The notes: a model not told the origin generated them from the sequence alone. A stretch of DNA of 6,143 bases from Solirubrobacterales bacterium (GCA_025963955.1 JAOPZU010000033.1:1-6143), one strand, 5' to 3'; positions 1-6,143 are shown, numbered from the stretch's first letter. Made by a program: numbers and translations.

Positions 1-864
1 CGCGGTGAGCCGCGCCTCGTCGCTGCCAAGACGCACCTGGGTGCGGTCCTTCCGGGACGCGCGCAGGCGCAGGATCGGCGCGAGCTTCTCCGGCGTCACG
101 ACCACGGGCTCGCCACCGACGGCCAGCGTGAGGGGCTGCGCCAGGTAGCGCTCGGCCGCGCTCGCGACCCGGCGCACCGCGGCCGTGGTCGCCACGCGAC
201 TGCTCTGGAACGGCGCTCGGAAGGTCGGAAGGCCGCTGCGCAGCGCGACGACGAGCTGCCGGGCCAGGGCCTTCCGGTCGACCGTCCGTCCCTGCCGCGG
301 CCCCTGCACACCGACGGCCAGTGACACGGGGTCCACCGTGATCCCGCCGGGGTAGGCGCTGCGGTTGACCAGGCGCGCCACAGCGCGGGTGGTGGCGTCC
401 ATCTTCACGGGATCGACCCGGTCGACGGGGACGACGTTCCGGCTGGAGAAGAGACCGGCCGCCGTCTTGGTCAGCCCGAGCAGCGGCCCGTGGCGTCCCT
501 CGTCCAGCACCTTCGCCACCGTCGCGTTCACGTCCTGCTCGTAGCCCGCGGCGACCGGGGTGATGCGCAGCTGCCGGCCGGCCGCGAAGACCGTCACGGG
601 CGCTGCGGCCAGCCGTGTCATCCGCTCCTTCAGGACATCGCGGCTGTCGCCCTCGACGTTCGTCCCGGCGAGCTCCGTGCCGGGCAGCGCGCGGTCGAGG
701 TAGACGACGCGCAGGCCGACGGTGCTGCCGATCGCCAGCAGCGGGAGCGCGAGCAGCACGGCCAGGCGGCGCCAGCGCGTCGGCTTGGGGGCGCGCGGGA
801 CGGGACGGTGACGCCGGGGCGGCGGTGGGGGCGTGCGGCGGCGCCGGGGCGGGGTGGTGGCCAT
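1..864 (-). CDS. VanW/YoaR-like membrane-anchored cell-envelope protein (N-terminal part, runs off left edge)
   Basis: The frame stays open on the minus strand from an ATG at 864-862 to base 1 (288 codons, no stop), so the C-terminus is missing. Residues 1-33 are a Pro/Arg-rich cytoplasmic tail. Residues 34-54 (LAVLLALPLLAIGSTVGLRV) form one membrane segment. Just after it, around residues 56-80, comes a stretch with LPGTELAGTNVEGDSRDVLK, which resembles the 'G..vaGvdvgGlt.eea' opening of the PG_binding_4 (YoaR-like) domain. That domain precedes a VanW domain in many actinobacterial and Firmicutes envelope proteins; the VanW part would lie outside the window. A later alpha/beta stretch (residues about 170-260) looks like a second copy of the same fold. 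The predicted topology is cytoplasmic N-terminus with an extracellular body, probably contacting peptidoglycan, but no catalytic activity is established for the family. A GGGG run just upstream is a weak ribosome-binding site. Family assignment is by recalled pattern. An L,D-transpeptidase C-terminus is also possible, because the same domain precedes YkuD domains. Confidence 0.72.
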   Translation of the reverse strand, partial: MATTPPRRRRTPPPPPRRHRPVPRAPKPTRWRRLAVLLALPLLAIGSTVGLRVVYLDRALPGTELAGTNVEGDSRDVLKERMTRLAAAPVTVFAAGRQLRITPVAAGYEQDVNATVAKVLDEGRHGPLLGLTKTAAGLFSSRNVVPVDRVDPVKMDATTRAVARLVNRSAYPGGITVDPVSLAVGVQGPRQGRTVDRKALARQLVVALRSGLPTFRAPFQSSRVATTAAVRRVASAAERYLAQPLTLAVGGEPVVVTPEKLAPILRLRASRKDRTQVRLGSDEARLTA

Positions 865-964
865 CGACCCCGAGCTTCTATCAAGCCGGGTGGCCCGATC
901 CGCCGTTCGACGGGGTGTCGCAAGACGGCGTGCACGGACCTCCGGCGCGGCCGCGAGGCGCGGA

Positions 965-970
965 TAGCAT
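965..970 (+). promoter_or_regulatory. Candidate -10 box for a leaderless ilvG-like transcript
   Basis: TAGCAT fits the actinobacterial TANNNT -10 pattern and ends six bases before the ATG at 977. Transcription would therefore start at or next to the A of the start codon. This fits the absence of a usable Shine-Dalgarno sequence: the only purine run (GAGG, 955-958) is too far upstream. No recognisable -35 hexamer lies 16-18 bases upstream. Leaderless mRNAs are common in actinobacteria, but a TANNNT match alone is weak evidence. Confidence 0.4.
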
Positions 971-976
971 CGGACG

Positions 977-2629
977 ATGTCCACTCAGACCGAGCCGCAG
1001 CAGACCAGCGTCCACGGCGGCAAGCTCATCGCCCGCCGCCTGAAGGCGCACGGCGTCAGCAGGATCTTCACGCTCTCGGGCGGCCACATCTTCCCGATCT
1101 ACGACGGCTGCCGCGAGGAAGGGATCGAGATCGTCGACACCCGCCACGAGCAGGCCGCGACGTTCGCGGCCGAGGGCTGGGCGAAGGTCACGCGCGAGAT
1201 CGGCGTGGCCGCGGTGACCGCCGGCCCGGGCGTCACGAACGCGATGAGTGCGCTCGGCTCCGCGCAGATGAACCAGTCGCCGATCACCGTCCTGGGCGGC
1301 CGCGCACCCGCTCTGCGCTGGGGCAGCGGGTCGTTGCAGGAGATCGACCACATCCCGTTCGTCCGGCCGCTGACGAAGCTTGCGCAGACCGCGGACTCCA
1401 CGGCGGAGATCCCCGGCCTGGTCGACGACGCGATCACGACCGCGCTGGCGCCCCACTCCGGTCCGACCTTCCTCGACTTCCCGATGGACCACGTATTCAG
1501 CGAGGCGCCGGACCCCGGGACCCCGGTCGCGCCCCGCGACGGCGCGGCCGGCCCGGAGGCCGACGGCGGGCAGCTCGACCGCGCGATCGCCCTGCTGCGC
1601 GACGCCGAGCGCCCGGTCGTCATGGCCGGCACGAACCTCTACTGGGCCCACGCGGAGACCGCCCTCCTGGAGCTGACGGACGAGCTCGGCATCCCCGTCT
1701 TCCTCAACGGCATGGCCCGCGGCTGCGTCCCGGCCGACCACCCGCACGCGTTCTCGCGCACGCGCAGCGAGGCGCTGAAGGGCGCGGACCTCGCGCTGGT
1801 GATCGGCGTCCCGATGGACTTCCGCCTCGCGTTCGGCGCGGCCTTCGGGGAGCAGACCGAGATCGTCGTCATCGACCGCGCGGAGGCCGTGCGCGAGCAC
1901 CCGCGCGCGGTGGCGGCAGAGCTCGTCGGCTCGATCGCCGGCTCGTTGCGCGCCCTGCGCGAGGGCGCCCGCGGCGCGCAGGACACGAGCGCCTGGATCG
2001 CGGGGCTGCGCGCGAGCGAGACCGAGAAGCGCGCGGCGGAGGCGGAGGAGCTCGGCGACGGCCGCTCGCCCCTGCACCCGATGCGGCTCTACAAGGAGCT
2101 CGCGGAGGTCGTCGACCGGGACGCGATCATCATCGGCGACGGCGGCGACTTCGTCTCCTACGCGGGCAAGGTCATCGACAGCTACGAGCCCGGCTGCTGG
2201 ATGGACCCGGGCCCGTTCGGCTGCCTCGGCTCGGGGCCCGGCTACGCCCTTGCGGCGAAGCTCGCGCGGCCGGACAAGCAGGTCGTCCTGATGCTCGGGG
2301 ACGGGGCCTTCGGCTTCGGCGGGATGGAGTACGACACGCTCGCGCGCCACGGTGTGAACGTCGTCGGCGTCATGGGCAACAACGGCATCTGGGCCCTGGA
2401 GAAGCACCCGATGGAGTTCCTCTACGGCTACAGCGTGGCGGCGGAGCTGACGCCGCGCACGCGCTACGACCAGGTCGTCGAGGCGCTCGGCGGACACGGC
2501 GAGCTGGTCGAGGACCCGGACGCGCTGAAGGGCGCGCTGCGCCGCGCGTTCGAGGCCGGCAAGCCCGCGCTCGTCAACGTCCTCACCGATCCCGCCGTGG
2601 CGTATCCGCGGCGCTCGAACCTCGCGTAG
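977..2629 (+). CDS. ilvG: Thiamine diphosphate-dependent enzyme, IlvG-type (acetolactate synthase-like)
   Basis: This 550-residue protein has the full three-domain layout of the ThDP decarboxylase/acetolactate synthase family. The N-terminal pyrimidine-binding domain spans about 12-175, the central domain about 198-330 and the C-terminal diphosphate-binding domain about 385-535. E58 in DTRHEQAA is the expected glutamate that activates the cofactor. GDG (441-443) and NN (468-469) form the ThDP/Mg2+ motif. From memory, length and local sequence ([36 protein letters not shown], ending [10 protein letters not shown]) match M. tuberculosis IlvG (Rv1820) closely over the whole length. The expected reaction, if it is a true acetolactate synthase, joins two pyruvates to 2-acetolactate for branched-chain amino acid synthesis. 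However, no ilvH/ilvN regulatory subunit or ilvC follows, and the segment after NN reads [11 protein letters not shown] instead of the G(M/L)V.QW pattern of biosynthetic enzymes. A 2-hydroxyacyl-CoA lyase-like or other carboligase role is therefore possible. The ATG is supported by the alignment to IlvG and by the candidate -10 box six bases upstream. Confidence 0.9.
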   Translation: MSTQTEPQQTSVHGGKLIARRLKAHGVSRIFTLSGGHIFPIYDGCREEGIEIVDTRHEQAATFAAEGWAKVTREIGVAAVTAGPGVTNAMSALGSAQMNQSPITVLGGRAPALRWGSGSLQEIDHIPFVRPLTKLAQTADSTAEIPGLVDDAITTALAPHSGPTFLDFPMDHVFSEAPDPGTPVAPRDGAAGPEADGGQLDRAIALLRDAERPVVMAGTNLYWAHAETALLELTDELGIPVFLNGMARGCVPADHPHAFSRTRSEALKGADLALVIGVPMDFRLAFGAAFGEQTEIVVIDRAEAVREHPRAVAAELVGSIAGSLRALREGARGAQDTSAWIAGLRASETEKRAAEAEELGDGRSPLHPMRLYKELAEVVDRDAIIIGDGGDFVSYAGKVIDSYEPGCWMDPGPFGCLGSGPGYALAAKLARPDKQVVLMLGDGAFGFGGMEYDTLARHGVNVVGVMGNNGIWALEKHPMEFLYGYSVAAELTPRTRYDQVVEALGGHGELVEDPDALKGALRRAFEAGKPALVNVLTDPAVAYPRRSNLA

Positions 2630-2791
2630 GACCGGGCGCGCGCCGCGGCGCTCGAGCCGTGCAGATCTGCGTCATGTCGGCGCGCTTACCGCAACCCTCA
2701 TGGGGATCCCGTGCTCCAGAAGTCAGGGTCCGGGTCACCGGACACGGGCGTCACCCCCGCCCGCCACGCAGTTCCTCAAACGGGAGAACAC
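2630..2791. other. Intergenic region with short palindromes, no clear terminator
   Basis: This 162-base gap separates the ilvG-like gene from the secreted-protein gene. It holds a perfect 10-base palindrome GCAGATCTGC (2661-2670), a loopless GGCGCGCGCC (2635-2644) and a 6-bp hairpin GTCCGG-GTCA-CCGGAC (2728-2743). None is followed by a T run, so no convincing intrinsic terminator is visible for the upstream gene. The hairpin at 2728-2743 would lie in the leader of the downstream mRNA. No convincing -10/-35 pair was found. Confidence 0.35.
2782..2786 (+). promoter_or_regulatory. Ribosome-binding site that decides the start of the secreted-protein gene
   Basis: GGGAG lies five bases before the ATG at 2792. 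The frame is also open from a GTG at 2711, but that start has no comparable site. It would also put 27 poorly coding, Pro/Thr/Gly-rich residues before a normal-looking signal sequence. The ATG is therefore preferred. Confidence 0.65.
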
Positions 2792-3667
2792 ATGAAGAAC
2801 CACGAGAACCCCGAAGACCACCGCGGCCTGCGCGCGCGCCTGAACGGCAGGTCCCTGCGCACGCGCAACGTCGTCGCCGCGACCGGCATCCTGGTCATCG
2901 GCGTCACCGCGACGTCCGTCGCCGCGACCGGCAGCCCGCTGCTGCAGGGCAAGCGCAACGGCACGACGACCGCAGAGACGCAGGTCATCTCGGACGTGCC
3001 GGCCTCCTCCACGGCGACGGGCGGCTACTCCACGCGTCAGTCCAACCTCTCCAACTCCGGCGGCGGCGCCGTCTACGGCTGCCGCTCGACGGCCGGTGGT
3101 TCCGCGGCCGTCCCGCCGAAGAACCCGTGCATCCGCGTGAACAACCTCTCCAACGGCTACGCGTTCGAGTTCAACGCGGCGAACGGCCTCAGCGCCGGCC
3201 TCATCACCGTCGGGAACGGCGGCGACGGCACGAAGCCCTTCACGACGAACGCCACGGGCGTCGCCACCGGCCTGAACGCCGACCGCGTCGACGGCAAGAG
3301 CGCCACCGACTTCCTGGCGGCGGATGCGAAGGCGACCGACTCGGCGAAGCTCAACGGCCAGGAGGCCGGGTTCTACGCGTCGGCCGGCGACCTCCTGTTC
3401 GCGGCCGTCAACGGCGCCGGCAACGTCACCGCGTCGCGCGGCGGGACGGCCACCGCGTCCGTGACCGGCACAAAGTTCACGGTCACCTTCCCCAAGGACG
3501 TGAGCGCCTGCTCGTTCACCGCGACGCCGAACGGCGCCACCGCGACCCCCGGGCTGTCGCTCGCGGCGGCCTCGGCCGGCGGCAACAAGGTGACGGTCGA
3601 CGAGGCCGGCACGGCCGCCAACCCGCTGACCGCCCCGGTCCCCGTCCACGTGCAGGTCATCTGCTGA
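2792..3667 (+). CDS. Secreted protein of unknown function with two 13-residue 'NADRVDGKSATDF'-type repeats
   Basis: The product is 291 residues. A basic N-terminus (residues 1-25, several Arg) is followed by a hydrophobic stretch at 26-45 (NVVAATGILVIGVTATSVAA), which looks like a signal peptide with cleavage near SVA-A; otherwise it would be a membrane anchor. The mature part is rich in Ala, Gly, Thr and Asn and low in charge, as in many exported actinobacterial surface proteins. Two short repeats, NADRVDGKSATDF (162-174) and DSAKLNGQEAGFY (183-195), share the pattern [ND][AS]xx[VL][DN]GxxAx[DF][FY]. Similar short motifs recur in surface proteins of Solirubrobacterales-type genomes (recalled, not checked). 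Four cysteines occur as two local pairs, C97/C113 before the repeats and C240/C291 after them, with C291 as the last residue; disulfides are likely. Residues 205-291 look like a beta-rich C-terminal domain. A strong hairpin terminator follows, so the gene appears to be transcribed separately from the iron operon. No enzymatic motif is visible and function is unknown. Confidence 0.85.
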   Translation: MKNHENPEDHRGLRARLNGRSLRTRNVVAATGILVIGVTATSVAATGSPLLQGKRNGTTTAETQVISDVPASSTATGGYSTRQSNLSNSGGGAVYGCRSTAGGSAAVPPKNPCIRVNNLSNGYAFEFNAANGLSAGLITVGNGGDGTKPFTTNATGVATGLNADRVDGKSATDFLAADAKATDSAKLNGQEAGFYASAGDLLFAAVNGAGNVTASRGGTATASVTGTKFTVTFPKDVSACSFTATPNGATATPGLSLAAASAGGNKVTVDEAGTAANPLTAPVPVHVQVIC

Positions 3668-3691
3668 GCCGCACCCGCCTCGCCGCTTAAC

Positions 3692-3730
3692 CGGAGGGCG
3701 CCCACGGGCGCCCTTCGTCGTTCTCCAACC
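3692..3730 (+). terminator. Hairpin terminator after the secreted-protein gene
   Basis: AGGGCGCC (3695-3702) and GGCGCCCT (3707-3714) form a perfect 8-bp stem around a CACG loop. The stem extends to 11 bp (3692-3702 with 3707-3717) if one G-T wobble is allowed. It is followed by a pyrimidine-rich, moderately T-rich tail (TCGTTCTCC). The hairpin begins 25 bases after the stop codon at 3665-3667. It would separate the secreted-protein gene from the iron operon downstream. The tail has few consecutive Ts, which is normal for GC-rich actinobacteria. Confidence 0.75.
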
Positions 3731-3749
3731 GTTCCGGTGGGAATTCGGG

Positions 3750-3755
3750 TACCCT
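3750..3755 (+). promoter_or_regulatory. Candidate -10 box of the efeUO-efeB operon
   Basis: TACCCT fits TANNNT and overlaps the first operator half-site. A start about seven bases downstream (near 3762) would place the rest of the operator over the start site and early leader, and give a leader of about 70 bases before the preferred ATG at 3835. No good -35 hexamer is visible at normal spacing, which would suit an activated promoter or a weak match. Confidence 0.3.
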
Positions 3756-3786
3756 AACTCGACCGCGAGTTAGGCAGCCCTAACTC
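3752..3786. promoter_or_regulatory. Operator-like array of three alternating CCTAACTC/GAGTTAGG half-sites
   Basis: CCTAACTC (3753-3760), its reverse complement GAGTTAGG (3767-3774) and CCTAACTC again (3779-3786) form two overlapping palindromes that share the middle half-site. The left one has 9-bp arms (3753-3761 and 3766-3774) around ACCG. The right one is GAGTTAGGCAGCCCTAACTC, with 8-bp arms around CAGC. The array sits between the terminator and the iron-uptake gene and overlaps a possible -10 box, so regulator binding is more likely than an RNA structure. TTAGGC...CCTAA at 3770-3783 matches 11 of 14 bases of the last part of the DtxR/IdeR iron box (TTAGGTTAGSCTAACCTAA), but the full 19-base box is not present. 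Given the iron-transport genes downstream, an iron regulator is a reasonable guess. A TetR-type regulator is an alternative because of the perfect arms. Confidence 0.65.
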
Positions 3787-3834
3787 ATGGTGCCGACACG
3801 CCACGTCCCCGAAACCGCCGGAGTCCTGCCACCC

Positions 3835-5790
3835 ATGCTGCCCACGTTCGTCATCGGCCTCCGCGAGGGGCTGGAAGCCGCCCTGATCGTCGGCATCGTC
3901 GCCGCCTTCCTCACCCAGGAGGGCCGGCGCGATGCGCTGCGCCCGATGTGGACGGGCGTCGCCGCCGCGCTGCTCATCTCGTTCGCCGTCGGGGGCGGGC
4001 TGAAGCTTGCCGACAACCAGCTCCCCCAGCGTGAGCAGGAGGGCCTGGAGACCGTCATCGCCTTCATCGCCGTCGCCTTCGTCACGTTCATGATCCTGTG
4101 GATGCGTAGGAACGCCCGCACCCTGCGCGGCGAGCTGCAGAGCGTCGCCGCCGGCGCGCTGGCGAAGAACTCCACCCATGCGCTCGTCGCGATGGCGTTC
4201 TTCGCGGTCATCCGCGAGGGCATCGAGACCGCCTTCTTCCTCACGGCCGCCTTCGACGCCTCGGACGACCCAGCGACGACAGGCAGCGGCGCGGCGCTCG
4301 GCGTCCTTTCCGCCGTCGTCCTCGGGTATCTCATCTTCCGCGGCGGGGTGCGGATCGACCTGCAGAAGTTCTTCCGCGCGACCGGCGTGGTGCTCGTCTT
4401 CGTCGCCGCGGGCCTGGTCTCCAGCGCGCTCCACACCGGCTGGGAGGCCGGCTGGTTCCCGTTCGGCCGCAGCCAGGCGCTCGACCTCTCCTGGCTCATC
4501 GCCCCCGGCTCGGTCGCCGGCGCGCTCATCACCGGCACGCTCGGCCTGCAGCCGAAGCCGGCCGTCGTGGAGATCGCCGGCTACGCGCTCTACGCGGTCC
4601 CGATGCTGGTCTTCGTCCTGTGGCCGTCCGGTAGGCGCGTCCGCCGGACCGCCCGCGCGACGGCGCCCGTCGCGGGCCTGCTGCTGGTGCTCGGGCTCGG
4701 CGCGTGCGGCACCGACGACGCGACCTCGGGCGTCGCGACTGCCGGCCCCGTCGCCGGCGCGAAGACCGTCGCGGTGAGGATCACCGACGCGGGATGCCTG
4801 CCCGCGAGGCTCGAGCTCACCGCCGGGCCGACGACCTTCGAGGTCCCCGCGGAGGGCTCGGGGCGCGCGACGGAGTACGAGATCGTCAAGGGCGACCGCA
4901 TCCTCGGCGAGCGCGAGGCGATCGCCCCCGGCCTCACGGCGACCTTCTCGCTCGACCTGCCGCCCGGCACCTACGAGTCCTACTGCCCGAACGCGGACCG
5001 CGAGCGCGGGACGATCATTGTCTCCGGCACTCCCACCGCGACGCCGACGGACGGCGCGCCCGAGCTGGAAGCAGCGACGCTCGCCTACGGCCGGTACGTC
5101 GAGGGCCAGACCGTGGTCCTGCTCGATCGCGTGGAGGCGTTCGTCGCCGCGGTCAAGGCCGGCGACGTCGCCACGGCGAAGCAGCGCTTCCCGACCGCCC
5201 GCGAGCCGTACGAGCGCATCGAGCCCGTGGCCGAGTCCTTCGGGGACCTCGACCCGCGCATCGACGCCCGCGTCAACGACGTCGCCGAGGGTGAGGCGTG
5301 GACCGGCTTCCACCGCATCGAGCAGGCCCTCTGGAAGACGCGCTCGCTGAAGGGCATGAGCCGGGTCGCGGACGGGCTGCTGGCGGACGTCAAGGTGCTC
5401 GTGGGCAAGGCCGCCGGGTTGCGGTACCAGCCGGCCGAGCTGGCCAACGGGGCCACGGCCCTGCTCGGCGAGGTCTCCAAGTCCAAGATCACCGGCGAGG
5501 AGGACCGCTACTCGCACACCGACCTGTGGGACTTCCGCGCGAACGTCGAGGGCGCGCTGAAGGCGTTCGTGCTGCTGAAGCCCGCGCTCGTGCTGCGGGA
5601 CAAGACGCTCGCGAACACCATCACCGCCCGGTTCGCAGACGTCGAGGAGGCGCTCACGAGCCACGCGCAGGGCGCGGGCTTCGTGCGCTACACCGCGCTG
5701 TCGAAGGACGTCGTGCGCGTGCTGTCCCAGCGCATCGACGCCCTCGCCGAGCCGCTGTCGCGAGTCGCCGCCGCGGTCGTCCGGCGCTGA
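3835..5790 (+). CDS. efeUO: EfeU-EfeO fusion: FTR1 iron permease joined to cupredoxin and M75 imelysin domains
   Basis: This 651-residue protein combines two components normally encoded by separate genes. Residues 1-265 are an FTR1/EfeU permease with about seven membrane segments and both iron-binding REGxE motifs: REGLE (10-14) in the first helix and REGIE (127-131) in the fourth. Residues 266-274 are basic (RRVRRTAR). They are followed by a hydrophobic stretch ending LGAC (288-291), which is a good lipobox. Residues 305-397 are an EfeO-type cupredoxin domain with C321 and C384 (PPGTYESYCPN). Residues about 408-645 are the EfeO/imelysin (M75) domain with the metal-site HxxE motif H493-E496 (GFHRIEQALW). 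The EfeO part is about 360 residues, close to stand-alone EfeO. If the permease has seven helices with the N-terminus outside, the eighth hydrophobic stretch places the EfeO part outside the membrane, as required. The start at 3835 is preferred over the in-frame ATG at 3787 because MLPTFVIGLREG is the usual FTR1 N-terminus, GGAG (3820-3823) lies upstream, and the 3787 ATG touches the operator. Its role is iron uptake together with EfeB. Confidence 0.9.
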   Translation: MLPTFVIGLREGLEAALIVGIVAAFLTQEGRRDALRPMWTGVAAALLISFAVGGGLKLADNQLPQREQEGLETVIAFIAVAFVTFMILWMRRNARTLRGELQSVAAGALAKNSTHALVAMAFFAVIREGIETAFFLTAAFDASDDPATTGSGAALGVLSAVVLGYLIFRGGVRIDLQKFFRATGVVLVFVAAGLVSSALHTGWEAGWFPFGRSQALDLSWLIAPGSVAGALITGTLGLQPKPAVVEIAGYALYAVPMLVFVLWPSGRRVRRTARATAPVAGLLLVLGLGACGTDDATSGVATAGPVAGAKTVAVRITDAGCLPARLELTAGPTTFEVPAEGSGRATEYEIVKGDRILGEREAIAPGLTATFSLDLPPGTYESYCPNADRERGTIIVSGTPTATPTDGAPELEAATLAYGRYVEGQTVVLLDRVEAFVAAVKAGDVATAKQRFPTAREPYERIEPVAESFGDLDPRIDARVNDVAEGEAWTGFHRIEQALWKTRSLKGMSRVADGLLADVKVLVGKAAGLRYQPAELANGATALLGEVSKSKITGEEDRYSHTDLWDFRANVEGALKAFVLLKPALVLRDKTLANTITARFADVEEALTSHAQGAGFVRYTALSKDVVRVLSQRIDALAEPLSRVAAAVVRR

Positions 5791-6143
5791 TGGACGACCG
5801 CGTCACCCGCCGTGGGCTGCTCGGCCGGGCCGCGCTCGCCGGCGGCGGGGCCGCCCTGGCCGGAAGCGGGTACGCGGTCGGCGCCGCCGCCGTAGGCGAT
5901 CCCGCTCCCGCCAGGGGCGGCGACGGGACCGGGCGCGTCCCCTATTACGGCCCGCATCAGCCCGGCATCCTCACGCCGCAGCAGGACCGGCTGCACTTCG
6001 CGGCCTTCGACCTACTCTCGGACCGGCCGGAGGACCTGCGTGAGCTGCTGCGCGCGTGGACCGCGGTGGCCGGGCGGCTGCAGGCGGGGCTCGAGGCGGA
6101 CGCGCCCGCACGCAGCCCGCTCGCGCCGCCGACGGACACGGGC
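5790..6143 (+). CDS. efeB: EfeB, Tat-exported DyP-type haem peroxidase (N-terminal part, runs off right edge)
   Basis: 118 codons are present with no stop; the family is usually about 400 or more residues, so most of the enzyme, including the GxxDG haem motif, lies outside the window. The ATG begins on the last base of the fusion's TGA (TGATG), with no clear Shine-Dalgarno of its own, so translation is probably coupled to the upstream gene. The N-terminus carries a twin-arginine signal (TRRGLLG, R7-R8) followed by an Ala/Gly-rich hydrophobic stretch (residues 12-34). Residues 50-75 (VPYYGPHQPGI, then TPQQDRLHFAAFDL) are the characteristic start of the EfeB/YcdB dye-decolourising peroxidase domain. 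EfeB is exported folded with haem and works with EfeU and EfeO in iron acquisition. Whether it oxidises ferrous iron or acts on haem is debated for the family. Gene order U-O-B matches the classical operon. Confidence 0.88.
   Translation, partial: MDDRVTRRGLLGRAALAGGGAALAGSGYAVGAAAVGDPAPARGGDGTGRVPYYGPHQPGILTPQQDRLHFAAFDLLSDRPEDLRELLRAWTAVAGRLQAGLEADAPARSPLAPPTDTG

Noticed and set aside
881..2497. A 538-codon open frame antisense to the ilvG-like gene
   Set aside because: Its composition is typical of an opposite-strand shadow (Arg/Ala/Val/Asp-rich with no motif), and it is fully explained by the intact enzyme on the plus strand.
2728..2743. Hairpin GTCCGG-GTCA-CCGGAC as a riboswitch or terminator
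   Set aside because: Only a 6-bp stem with no T run or further conserved structure; stems this short are expected by chance in such GC-rich DNA.
2711..2791. Upstream GTG start for the secreted protein, adding 27 residues
   Set aside because: No ribosome-binding site at the GTG, and the added residues would bury the signal peptide; GGGAG five bases before the ATG at 2792 is better.
490..3690. A 1066-codon open frame on the plus strand spanning several genes
   Set aside because: It is an Arg/Gly/Ala-rich low-complexity shadow that arises from high GC. It crosses the VanW-like gene, the ilvG-like gene, the secreted-protein gene and intergenic DNA, and shows no protein family pattern.
3752..3786. 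CRISPR-like or tandem repeat
   Set aside because: Only three 8-base half-sites in alternating orientation with 4-6 base gaps. That is the geometry of an operator, not of a repeat-spacer array.
3787..3834. Upstream in-frame ATG for the EfeUO fusion, adding 16 residues
   Set aside because: It abuts the operator half-site, lacks a Shine-Dalgarno, and adds a non-hydrophobic Pro-rich extension before the usual FTR1 N-terminus. It is not fully excluded.
3754..5664. A 636-codon open frame antisense to the EfeUO fusion
   Set aside because: Gly/Arg/Asp/Glu-rich shadow without membrane segments or motifs; the plus strand codes for a recognisable FTR1-EfeO protein over the same bases.

Overview
This window comes from a very GC-rich chromosome with strong G/C bias at third codon positions. 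It looks actinobacterial. An IlvG-type thiamine diphosphate enzyme close to the mycobacterial one, a Tat-exported EfeB, a VanW-type membrane protein and an Ala/Gly/Thr-rich secreted protein with 'NADxVDGxxAxxF' repeats together suggest the Solirubrobacterales/Thermoleophilia branch. That lineage call is inference from protein flavour, not from a phylogenetic marker.

Layout: (1) Bases 1-864, minus strand: the first 288 codons of a membrane-anchored VanW/YoaR-like cell-envelope protein, running off the left edge. (2) A divergent intergenic region of about 110 bp, then 977-2629, plus strand: a complete 550-residue enzyme of the acetolactate synthase superfamily, the orthologue type called IlvG in Mycobacterium tuberculosis. 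(3) 2792-3667, plus strand: a 291-residue secreted protein of unknown function, followed by a clear hairpin terminator. (4) 3752-3786: three alternating CCTAACTC/GAGTTAGG half-sites that look like an operator, directly before an iron-uptake operon. (5) 3835-5790, plus strand: a single open frame that fuses an FTR1/EfeU iron permease to a complete EfeO (cupredoxin plus M75 imelysin domain), with what looks like EfeO's lipoprotein signal still embedded at the junction. (6) 5790-6143, plus strand: the start of efeB, a Tat-dependent DyP-type haem peroxidase, overlapping the fusion's stop codon by one base and running off the right edge.

The EfeUO fusion and EfeB form one functional unit, an EfeUOB iron importer compressed into two translationally coupled reading frames. 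The cupredoxin/imelysin part would capture and pass on iron outside the membrane, the FTR1 part would carry it across, and EfeB would supply peroxidase chemistry on the outer face. The operator-like repeats in front suggest tight, possibly iron-responsive, control. The VanW-like gene, the IlvG-like gene and the secreted protein have no evident functional link to the iron operon or to one another. No RNA gene, insertion sequence or CRISPR array was seen. No gene-free stretch exceeds 300 bases. The most interesting points are the EfeU-lipobox-EfeO fusion, the triple half-site operator, and the doubtful acetolactate synthase identity of the IlvG-like enzyme.
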